Source of the DNA: Eubacteriales bacterium
GTDB lineage: Bacteria; Bacillota; Clostridia; Peptostreptococcales; Anaerovoracaceae
Length of the DNA stretch: 6,508 nt
Reading direction: 5' to 3'
Assembly (NCBI GenBank): GCA_028680875.1
Contig: JAQUJQ010000094.1
Location: 1 to 6,508, forward strand
The notes beneath the pieces were generated by a model. That model did no database searches. It saw nothing but the letters and a program-made list of their open reading frames with translations, and was not told the origin of the DNA. How positions within the stretch are numbered: position 1 is the stretch's first letter; each line of letters begins with the position of its first letter. Shown here one piece after another: positions 1-6,342 of the stretch. Made by a program: the position numbers and the translations under genes.

Positions 1-860
1 CATCAAGGTTAGCATTTCTATTTATACTGATAGGCTTCGGTACCAAAACTGGTCTGGCGCCGATGCACACATGGCTTCCCGATGCCCACAGCCAGGCTCC
101 TTCACCGATCAGTGCACTGTTGTCGGGTGTTCTACTCAATAGCGCCATGTATGGAATTATTCGGACTGTGGCTATAGTTAACCGTAACCTGGGTAGTAGT
201 GATTTTACAGGGAGACTGTTAATTGCAACGGGTGTTCTATCCCTAATTACCGGAGCTATATTTATACTTACCCAGAAAGATTTTAAAAGATTGCTGGCTT
301 ATTCAAGCATAGAACATATGGGGATCATCGCCATTGCTATAGGTGTGTTTACACCCTTATCTGTGTTCGGTGGGTTGTTTCATATGATAAATCACTCGTT
401 TACCAAGTCCATGCTATTTCTTTCACCGGGTAACATTTTTCAAAAGTATAACACAAAAAAAATATCAAAAATCAGAGGAGCAATAAAACTACTGCCTGTA
501 TCGGGAATCGTATTTTTGCTTGGTCTTTTTGCCATAGCCGGGACACCACCTTTCAGTATTTTTGCCAGCGAATTAAGCATTATCCTGTCTATATTTGAAG
601 AAGAGAGATTTTTACTGGGTATTGTTATCATCGCATTATTAGCGGTTGTATTTGTTGGAATTGCATTATCATTATTTAAAATGTTTTACGGAAGCAATAG
701 TGATCCTGATTTGACACGGGGTGAATCTAATATTCCGGGAACGGTTGGCATCGGGGCACTCCTTGTTGTGGTCCTAATAACAGGGCTATTTATGCCCGAT
801 GGGTTGCACACCTTAATAACAAATGCGCAAAACATCATTCTAGGAGGTTCTCATGTGTAA
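1..860 (+). CDS. hyfF: HyfF-like (NuoL/M/N family) proton-translocating membrane subunit, 5' truncated
   Basis: Integral membrane subunit of a hydrogenase-4/complex I-like complex, expected to move H+ or Na+ across the cytoplasmic membrane while the peripheral arm transfers electrons. The reading frame is already open at base 3 and enters in the middle of the protein. About 285 codons remain; HyfF proteins are usually near 500 residues, so roughly the first two fifths lie outside the window. Visible family motifs are GFGTKTGLAPMHTWLPDAHS with its conserved Lys and His, then QAPSPISALLSG, then KRLLAYSSIEHMGII (the 'SIEHMG' form is typical of HyfF rather than NuoL/M), then HMINHSFTKSMLF with the conserved channel Lys, and GTPPFSIFASE. 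Several hydrophobic helices follow up to the C-terminus. Its last 8 bases overlap the start of the next gene, so the two are co-translated parts of one operon. The name HyfF is by similarity; the adjacent large subunit indicates an Ehr-type complex and not an active hydrogenase 4. Confidence 0.92.
   Translation, partial: SRLAFLFILIGFGTKTGLAPMHTWLPDAHSQAPSPISALLSGVLLNSAMYGIIRTVAIVNRNLGSSDFTGRLLIATGVLSLITGAIFILTQKDFKRLLAYSSIEHMGIIAIAIGVFTPLSVFGGLFHMINHSFTKSMLFLSPGNIFQKYNTKKISKIRGAIKLLPVSGIVFLLGLFAIAGTPPFSIFASELSIILSIFEEERFLLGIVIIALLAVVFVGIALSLFKMFYGSNSDPDLTRGESNIPGTVGIGALLVVVLITGLFMPDGLHTLITNAQNIILGGSHV
842..847 (+). promoter_or_regulatory. Ribosome binding site for the NuoCD-like gene
   Basis: AGGAGG lies 5 bases before the ATG at 853 and inside the final codons of the HyfF-like gene. 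It is a near-perfect Shine-Dalgarno match and fixes the start of the downstream gene at 853, giving an 8-base overlap with the upstream stop codon. Confidence 0.85.
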
Positions 861-2433
861 GGAATTGTATAGAAAACTAAAAGAAACCTATCCGGAAAAA
901 ATATATGAAGGTCATGTTGAAAATGGAAATGAGCTATATTTGGATGTTAATCCGGATAAGATATTGGAGATTTCAACTAACGTAAATATTGTCTTAGGTT
1001 TTCCTTTGGTTTCTATGTTTGCCAGCGATGAAAGAAATCTTAGCAATAAATTTGCAATTTATTATGTGTTTGCTTATCGGGAAAAATCATCTCTTCTTAT
1101 TTTAAAAACAACCATCGATGGTAAGGAGCCGACTATAAAATCGATTAGTAACACAGTACATGCCGCCGCTTCCTATGAGAGGGAGATAAAAGATTTATTC
1201 GGAATCATTCCGGTAGGGCATCCGGATTCCAGGGAACTGGTCTTTCATAATAATTGGCCCGATGGAATATATCCTTTACGTAAGGACTATCCTTCAAATT
1301 ACAGGCCTGAGTTTGTAAAAAGAGAGCAGAATTTTAAGAAAATAAAAGGAGAAGGGGTATATGAAATTCCAGTAGGTCCGGTTCATGCGGGAATCATTGA
1401 GCCGGGTCATTTTAGATTCAGTGTTGCGGGGGAACCTATAATTAACCTCGAAGCCCAATTATATTTTGTCCACAAAGGAATTGAAAAAATGTGTGAAGGC
1501 GAGAGTATAGAAAGGTGTCTGTATGTCTCAGAGCGGATATCCGGAGATGAAACCTATTCCAACTCTTTAGTTTATTGTCAGGCAGTTGAAAAGATCGCTA
1601 ATATAAAAATTCCGGAAAGGGCTGAGTTCACAAGAGTAATTTTCGCTGAACTGGAGAGGCTCACCAGTCATCTGGGAGATTTGGGCGGAATCTGTGTTGA
1701 TGTTGCTTATTTATTTGCTGCATCTCAATTTAAAATGATGAGAATATGGGCTTATCAGATAGCTGATCTTCTTTGCGGCATGCGATTTTTAAGAAGTGTA
1801 AATAAGCTTGGTGGAGTAAGAAAAGATTTTATTGCCGGAAAAGAGTTAAATCTGGTTAAGTTACTGAATAGAATGAAGTCAGAGCTTGAGGATACTGTTA
1901 ATATAATAAAATCAAACAGCATGTTTACTGACAGGGTAGAAAACACAGGGATTCTTCAATCCAATATCGCTTTAGATTTAAATGCTGTCGGACCGGCCGG
2001 AAGGGCTTCAGGAATGTGTCATGATGTGAGAAAATCCCATCCTTATGGAGCTTATAAGCAGTTACAATTTAAAATGCCCAGACATTCTTATGGTGATGTT
2101 AATTGTAGAATGAATGTGAAGATTGAAGAGTGCTTTGAATCTATCGATTTAATCCTTCAAGCAATCCACTTGATGCCAAATGGTAAAATATTAGAGCCTG
2201 TTCATTCGGTAGAACCTTATAAATTTGCATTTGGCATGACAGAGTCACCGAGAGGAGAAAATATACATTGGGTGATGACAGGAGAAAATGACACCATATT
2301 CCGATACAAGATAAGGACACCATCCTTTTGTAACTGGCCTGCATTATGCCATGCGGTACAGGGAAATATTGTTCCTGACTTTCCTCTTATAAATAAGAGT
2401 TTCAATTTATCCTATGCGGGTAATGATCTATAG
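853..2433 (+). CDS. Fused NuoC-NuoD / HycE-HyfG-like large subunit lacking all Ni-ligand cysteines (Ehr-type)
   Basis: Peripheral-arm large subunit of a group 4 hydrogenase-related complex, 526 aa (E. coli HycE is about 569). Residues 1 to about 155 form a NuoC/30-kDa domain, with EREIKDLFGI at 109-118, GHPDSREL at 122-129 and PLRKDY at 141-146. From about 170 on is the NuoD/49-kDa/[NiFe] large-subunit domain: GPVHAGIIEPGHFRF at 175-189, HKGIEK at 207-212 and LERLTSHLGDLG at 267-278. Where active enzymes have ER-x-CGxC-xxx-H, this protein reads ERISGDETYSN (227-237), so the two Cys are Ser230 and Glu233 and the His is Asn237. Where DPCxxC is expected near the end, it reads NLSYAG (518-523), so those Cys are Ser520 and Gly523. 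No NiFe centre can form by the known chemistry, and the chain stops 3 residues later with no C-terminal extension for maturation cleavage. The frame is intact and the rest is well conserved, so this is not a pseudogene. It matches the Ehr (energy-converting hydrogenase-related) family described in Geobacter and other anaerobes. The substrate is unknown. Confidence 0.9.
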   Translation: MCKELYRKLKETYPEKIYEGHVENGNELYLDVNPDKILEISTNVNIVLGFPLVSMFASDERNLSNKFAIYYVFAYREKSSLLILKTTIDGKEPTIKSISNTVHAAASYEREIKDLFGIIPVGHPDSRELVFHNNWPDGIYPLRKDYPSNYRPEFVKREQNFKKIKGEGVYEIPVGPVHAGIIEPGHFRFSVAGEPIINLEAQLYFVHKGIEKMCEGESIERCLYVSERISGDETYSNSLVYCQAVEKIANIKIPERAEFTRVIFAELERLTSHLGDLGGICVDVAYLFAASQFKMMRIWAYQIADLLCGMRFLRSVNKLGGVRKDFIAGKELNLVKLLNRMKSELEDTVNIIKSNSMFTDRVENTGILQSNIALDLNAVGPAGRASGMCHDVRKSHPYGAYKQLQFKMPRHSYGDVNCRMNVKIEECFESIDLILQAIHLMPNGKILEPVHSVEPYKFAFGMTESPRGENIHWVMTGENDTIFRYKIRTPSFCNWPALCHAVQGNIVPDFPLINKSFNLSYAGNDL

Positions 2434-2435
2434 AC

Positions 2436-2441
2436 GGGGAG
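2436..2441 (+). promoter_or_regulatory. Ribosome binding site for the ferredoxin-NuoB fusion gene
   Basis: GGGGAG sits in the 15-base gap after the large-subunit stop codon, 7 bases before the ATG at 2449. Its position and purine content support that ATG as the true start. Confidence 0.65.
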
Positions 2442-2448
2442 TACGAAA

Positions 2449-3159
2449 ATGTTCAAAGTTGTAAAAAAAATGATTCAGTATCCGAGGCTTACAGTTGATT
2501 ACCCAAAAAAGCCCTTTGATTCAAGCTTATTTTTAAGTATACCGGAAATTGATTCGGAAAAATGTACAAATTGTGGAGAGTGCTTAACACAGTGCCCATC
2601 TAATGCCATAGTGATGGACAAAGCATCAAATAACATTCGGATTAATTATAATGAATGCATATTTTGCGCTCTCTGTGAAGACATATGTCCCACCGGATCC
2701 GCTAGAATGAGCAATAAGTTTGAGCTTGCCGAAAGTAGTCTAAAGGAAGGAATCAACAAGATATTTGGAAGAAGCTTACATATAAGAGAGGTTGATGCGG
2801 GTTCATGTAATGGCTGTGATTATGAAATCAATGCATTGAATAATCCCTTAAATGATGTGGAAAGGTTGGGGATCCATTTTGTTGCCTCCCCCAGGCATGC
2901 AGATATGCTTCTTGTTACAGGATGTGGAACAAGAAATATGCAGAATGCACTTATCAAAACTTATAATGCTGTTCCGGATCCCAAGATCGTTGTTGCCGTA
3001 GGAGCTTGTGCATGCAGTGGGGGAATATTCAAAGACTGCTATGCAGCAAATAAGGGAATTGGTTCTATTATACCTGTTGACGTATACATACCCGGCTGTC
3101 CGCCCAGGCCACAGGCTATTCTGTACGGAATTATGAAAGCATTGGATAGAGTGAAGTAG
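2449..3159 (+). CDS. Fused 2x[4Fe-4S] ferredoxin (HyfH/NuoI-like) and NuoB/HyfI-like small subunit
   Basis: Electron-transfer subunit of the Ehr-like complex, 236 aa. The N-terminal part (about 30-85) is a NuoI/HycF-type dicluster ferredoxin with two CxxCxxCxxxCP motifs: C39/C42/C45/C49 and C70/C73/C76/C80. The C-terminal part (about 100-236) is a NuoB/HycG-type small subunit. It carries the proximal [4Fe-4S] site as SCNGCDYE (C120, C123), VGACACSGG (C187) and YIPGCPPRP (C217). The CNGC spacing is of the hydrogenase type, unlike the adjacent CC pair of complex I. In E. coli hydrogenases 3 and 4 these two parts are separate proteins; here they are one chain, which would hard-wire a three-cluster wire in the order ferredoxin, ferredoxin, proximal cluster. 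There is no signal peptide or membrane helix, so it is a cytoplasmic peripheral-arm protein. Extra cysteines C159, C189 and C197 have no obvious ligand role. The gene follows the large subunit by 15 bp and its stop codon directly abuts the next start. Confidence 0.9.
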   Translation: MFKVVKKMIQYPRLTVDYPKKPFDSSLFLSIPEIDSEKCTNCGECLTQCPSNAIVMDKASNNIRINYNECIFCALCEDICPTGSARMSNKFELAESSLKEGINKIFGRSLHIREVDAGSCNGCDYEINALNNPLNDVERLGIHFVASPRHADMLLVTGCGTRNMQNALIKTYNAVPDPKIVVAVGACACSGGIFKDCYAANKGIGSIIPVDVYIPGCPPRPQAILYGIMKALDRVK

Positions 3160-4020
3160 ATGATTATACAATCCAAAAATTTTAATATACAGCAGATAGC
3201 TGATTCGGGACAATGTTTTCGAATGAACAAAATAGGTAATAATAAATATAGCCTTGTGGCCTATAACAAGTATATAGAATTGGCTCAAGTTGACAGAGAA
3301 CTGGTGGAGATCAGTTGCAGTAGCCAGGATTACGATGAGATTTGGAAAGAATACTTTGACTTGGATTTTGACTATGGTATCATCGTGGACAGGTTACTTC
3401 GGGGACCGGATGAGTTTCTAAGGAAGGCGGTCCAATTTGGGGATGGGCTACGAATTTTAAAACAAGAACCTTTTGAAACCTTGATCAGTTTTATCATTTC
3501 TCAGAATAAGAATATACCTGCTATTAAAAGGTCGATTGAAAAAATCTGCGAACGTTATGGAGAGCAAAAAGAATGGAATGGTATTTACTATTACACTTTT
3601 CCCACACCGGAACAATTGGCTGATGCGAGGGAAGAAGAACTCAGATCAACCGGACTAGGTTATCGTGATGAATACGTTATCAAGGCTGCCAGGGCGGCAC
3701 TGAAAGGAGATTTAAACCTCGGTGCACTCAAAGATTGTTGCTATAAAGAGGCGATTACTCAATGCAAAGGTTTGAGGGGCGTTGGAGATAAGGTGGCAAG
3801 CTGTATAGCATTGTACGGTCTCCATCATCTGGATGCGGTTCCTGTAGATGTGTGGATTTCACGAACCATCGAGAAAATTTATAATTACAACTTCGATTGG
3901 GAAGTATATAATGGATATGCAGGAATCGTACAGCAATATATGTTTTATTACATTCGAAATATCAGAAATGGTTCTTTAATGAAAGATGGTGGTGAGGATG
4001 AAATTCATCGGAAAGCTTAA
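3160..4020 (+). CDS. Ogg1-type 8-oxoguanine DNA glycosylase / AP lyase
   Basis: Bifunctional base-excision repair enzyme predicted to remove 8-oxoguanine opposite C and nick the abasic site; 286 aa, cytoplasmic. The N-terminal OGG_N-type domain has DSGQCFR at 15-21. The helix-hairpin-helix/GPD fold is seen in LISFIISQNKNI (108-119) and LRGVGDKVASCI (205-216), and the catalytic aspartate segment is AVPVDVW (226-232). Aligned by eye to human OGG1, K211 matches the Schiff-base Lys249, C215 matches Cys253, D230 matches Asp268, and Q258 and F262 match Gln315 and Phe319, which contact the oxidised base. The Lys-to-Asp spacing is the same 19 residues. This conservation argues for 8-oxoG specificity over AlkA-type 3-methyladenine activity. 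The ATG follows the preceding TAG directly with no clear Shine-Dalgarno, so translation is probably coupled to the NuoB-like gene. Confidence 0.88.
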   Translation: MIIQSKNFNIQQIADSGQCFRMNKIGNNKYSLVAYNKYIELAQVDRELVEISCSSQDYDEIWKEYFDLDFDYGIIVDRLLRGPDEFLRKAVQFGDGLRILKQEPFETLISFIISQNKNIPAIKRSIEKICERYGEQKEWNGIYYYTFPTPEQLADAREEELRSTGLGYRDEYVIKAARAALKGDLNLGALKDCCYKEAITQCKGLRGVGDKVASCIALYGLHHLDAVPVDVWISRTIEKIYNYNFDWEVYNGYAGIVQQYMFYYIRNIRNGSLMKDGGEDEIHRKA

Positions 4021-5761
4021 GACCAGACTGAAAGGATTGATTGAATCTATTTCACGTTATCCGTTGACAACGGTATTTCTATTGGCGGGTGCCATCATAA
4101 ACGGGATTGCGATCAGTAAAGAAACCGAATATTTCAAGTTACTTTTAACCTTTCTGGTAGGAGCTTTTCTTAGTTCAACCGCACAGGTTATATATGAACG
4201 TTTTTTTAACAGGCCTTCGTCCAGATATGTGTTGATGGGTCTTGTTATCCTGCTGACAGCCGGGTATTATCTGATTATCAGACCGTCACCTCATTTAAGC
4301 ATGGAAATCGGAATCCGGACCGGAATTGCTCTTTTTGCCGTATTGATCACTTTTATATGGGTTCCATCCATAAGGAGTTCTGTTAGTTTTAATGAAAGCT
4401 TTATGATTGCATTTAAAACATTCTTTAATACACTTTTCTTCTCCGGCATATTATTCGGAGGAGTCAGTATCATCATAAGGACCATTGACTTGCTTCTTTT
4501 TAATGTGGATTATACTGCCGTCGCCCATACTGCTAACATCATATTTATCCTTTTTGCCCCCATTTACTTCCTGTCATTGATACCAGTATATCCGGGAGTA
4601 GAGGATTGGGAGAAAAAGGAGGTTGTAGACAAGAGGGCCTACTGCCCTAGATTTTTGGAGATTCTGATCTCCTATATCATCATTCCTCTAATTGCTGTTT
4701 TTACAATCATACTTCTAGTTTACATCATTATAAATATCCGTGAAGATTTCTGGAAAGACAACCTCCTTGAACCCATGCTTGTATCTTATTCCATTACTGT
4801 AATATTGGTCTACATTCTTGCCAGTAGACAGCAGAATAAGTTTGCCTTGTTTTTTAGAAGGGTATTTCCTAAGGTCCTTGTACCTATTGTTCTTTTCCAG
4901 GCGATTTCCTCTGTACTGAAACTGGGAGATATGGGAGTTACCCATATGCGTTATTTCGTGATTCTGTATGGTATTTTTGCCATGGCTTCCGGCATACTTC
5001 TTAGCTTCCTGCCCATAAGAAAAAACGGCGTGATTGCTGCTATGCTTATCGTATTTGCAGTAATATCTATCCTGCCTCCGGTGGATGCCTTTACTGTCAG
5101 CCGGGCCAGCCAGACGGGGATTCTGAAAGAGGTACTGGTAAGAAACGATATGCTGGTAAACAATTCAATCAGGCCTAAGGAAGGTATCTCGGGTAAAGAC
5201 AAACAAATCATAAGCGAAGCCGTAACCTATCTGAGTATGATGCAGTATACAGATAATATACAATGGTTACCTAATAATTTTGACATGTATAAGGATTTTT
5301 ATAAAACTTTCGGCTTTAAAAAGTATGATGAGCCGATAGAAAAAGATCAAATGCTTTTTATGGGTTTAAAACCTGAATACGCCTTGGATGTGGCGGGTTA
5401 TGACCACTTTGTAAGAATGAGTATTACCATACCCGGTAAAGAAAACTATGTGAAGATTTGTGATATCGCTAAGGGAGATAAGCATTATATCCTTGAAAAA
5501 AATATAACACAAGGCCAGGGAGATATACTGTTATCCGGGGAAAACGGAGAAGAGATTATTCGCTATCAAACCCGGGAAATTTTTGATTCTTTTAAAGGAT
5601 ATCATTCGATTGACGGGATGCTTACAGTGGAGGAAGCTACTTTTACAAAGGAAAACAATCTGGTTAAGATGACCCTGGTGATACAGAATTTAGAAATCAA
5701 TAAAACAGCAGGAGAAGATTTTTACGGCGCAGATTTATATGTCTTTATCAAGATTAAATAA
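3986..5761 (+). CDS. DUF4153 multi-pass membrane protein
   Basis: A 591-aa membrane protein of unknown function. About 10 or 11 hydrophobic helices are visible between residues 25 and 367, for example near 27-43, 52-70, 82-98, 110-127, 145-171, 182-200, 225-250, 264-279, 296-312, 323-342 and 349-366. A soluble C-terminal part of about 220 residues follows, rich in charged residues and likely beta strands. The junction segment PPVDAFTVSRASQ (364-376), followed by a leucine-rich KEVLVRNDML, is typical of DUF4153 proteins from Firmicutes and Bacteroidetes. The gene overlaps the glycosylase by 35 bases if it starts at the ATG at 3986. The in-frame ATG at 3998 gives a more ordinary MKFIGKLK start and a 23-base overlap, and neither has a strong ribosome site. 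The overlap implies translational coupling. No catalytic motif is recognised and no function is assigned. Confidence 0.85.
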   Translation: MVVRMKFIGKLKTRLKGLIESISRYPLTTVFLLAGAIINGIAISKETEYFKLLLTFLVGAFLSSTAQVIYERFFNRPSSRYVLMGLVILLTAGYYLIIRPSPHLSMEIGIRTGIALFAVLITFIWVPSIRSSVSFNESFMIAFKTFFNTLFFSGILFGGVSIIIRTIDLLLFNVDYTAVAHTANIIFILFAPIYFLSLIPVYPGVEDWEKKEVVDKRAYCPRFLEILISYIIIPLIAVFTIILLVYIIINIREDFWKDNLLEPMLVSYSITVILVYILASRQQNKFALFFRRVFPKVLVPIVLFQAISSVLKLGDMGVTHMRYFVILYGIFAMASGILLSFLPIRKNGVIAAMLIVFAVISILPPVDAFTVSRASQTGILKEVLVRNDMLVNNSIRPKEGISGKDKQIISEAVTYLSMMQYTDNIQWLPNNFDMYKDFYKTFGFKKYDEPIEKDQMLFMGLKPEYALDVAGYDHFVRMSITIPGKENYVKICDIAKGDKHYILEKNITQGQGDILLSGENGEEIIRYQTREIFDSFKGYHSIDGMLTVEEATFTKENNLVKMTLVIQNLEINKTAGEDFYGADLYVFIKIK

Positions 5762-5783
5762 TTTTTATGATAATGAGAAATAT

Positions 5784-6251
5784 ATGAAAAGTTATTATTA
5801 TTTTAACACTAAAATAGGGAAAATAGGAATTGCCGAAAACGGAACAGCGATTACTCATGTGCAATTCGCTAATGAAAAACCCCCACTGGAAGGCGGTTAT
5901 CAAAAAACACCTTTGCTTAAGATGGCTGCAGAGCAACTTAGAGAATACTTTGAGGGTAAACGTACAGATTTTAATCTGCCGCTTTCTCCTGCCGGCACTG
6001 AATTTCAACTAAAGGTCTGGAAAGCTTTGCAAACGATTCCATATGGTGAAACACGAAGTTATCGGCAAGTGGCGGAAATCATCAAAAAACCCAAAGCCTG
6101 CCGTGCAGTAGGTATGGCAAACAACAGAAATCCTATTGCAATAATTATACCCTGCCACAGAGTAATCGGTTCAAACGGCAATCTGGTTGGATATGGTGGA
6201 GGACTGGATTTAAAACAACAATTATTAGATTTAGAAAAGCAAATCCTATAG
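5784..6251 (+). CDS. ogt: Methylated-DNA--protein-cysteine S-methyltransferase (Ogt/MGMT family)
   Basis: Suicide repair protein that transfers the alkyl group from O6-alkylguanine (and O4-alkylthymine) in DNA to its own cysteine; cytoplasmic. From the ATG at 5784 it is 155 aa. The N-terminal ribonuclease-H-like part covers about 1-68, and the DNA-binding winged-helix domain starts near AGTEFQLKVWKAL (70-82). It contains IPYGETRSYRQVA (85-97), ACRAVGMANNRNP (105-117) and the active site IPCHRVIG with nucleophile Cys124. By a constant offset of 21 to human MGMT, Y93, R107, N116, C124 and E151 match Tyr114, Arg128, Asn137, Cys145 and Glu172, so all key residues are present. An in-frame ATG at 5739 would add 15 residues and overlap the previous gene by 23 bases. 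The 5784 start is preferred because MKSYYYFNTKIGKIGI is the usual N-terminus of the family, although its GAGAA ribosome site is weak. It is probably the last gene of the operon. Confidence 0.93.
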   Translation: MKSYYYFNTKIGKIGIAENGTAITHVQFANEKPPLEGGYQKTPLLKMAAEQLREYFEGKRTDFNLPLSPAGTEFQLKVWKALQTIPYGETRSYRQVAEIIKKPKACRAVGMANNRNPIAIIIPCHRVIGSNGNLVGYGGGLDLKQQLLDLEKQIL

Positions 6252-6266
6252 GAATCCTTTCTTTTG

Positions 6267-6295
6267 TTGTTATTTTTTCCCCTATCTAGTATAAT
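6267..6295 (+). promoter_or_regulatory. Predicted sigma-A-type promoter of the EIIC-like gene
   Basis: A -35-like TTGTTA (6267-6272, four of six consensus bases) and a perfect -10 TATAAT (6290-6295) are separated by 17 bases, the optimal spacing. Transcription would begin near 6302, leaving a leader of about 40 bases before the ATG at 6343. It lies in the only real intergenic gap of the window (6252-6342). No clear operator palindrome overlaps it. Confidence 0.72.
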
Positions 6296-6342
6296 GTTTT
6301 CGAAGTATTTTAAAATTATGTAATAAGGTTGGGAAAACAGGA

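Noticed and set aside
853..2433. Calling the large subunit an active formate-hydrogenlyase or hydrogenase-4 catalytic subunit
   Set aside because: All four nickel-ligand cysteines are absent, so H2 activity cannot be claimed even though overall similarity is to HycE/HyfG.
853..2433. Calling the large subunit a pseudogene because of the missing ligands
   Set aside because: The frame is intact, conserved motifs are kept throughout, it has an ideal ribosome site, and the ligand loss fits the known Ehr family.
2848..3288. A 146-codon open frame on the minus strand across the small-subunit and glycosylase junction
   Set aside because: It is antisense to two well-supported genes, has no family motif, and its composition is what a shadow frame of conserved cysteine-rich codons would give.
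4715..5211. Minus-strand open frames inside the DUF4153 gene
   Set aside because: They are antisense to a coherent membrane protein, lack ribosome sites and show no recognisable domains.
5830..6012. A 60-codon plus-strand frame inside the methyltransferase gene
   Set aside because: It is out of frame within a protein with complete active-site conservation and has no independent support.
6244..6253. Perfect 10-base palindrome TCCTATAGGA at the end of the methyltransferase gene
   Set aside because: It has no loop, is too short and A/T-rich for a terminator hairpin, and such a palindrome is expected by chance; no second copy was noticed.
6271..6284. T-rich run followed by CCCC as a possible terminator tail
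   Set aside because: No GC-rich stem precedes it and it falls in the spacer of the predicted promoter.
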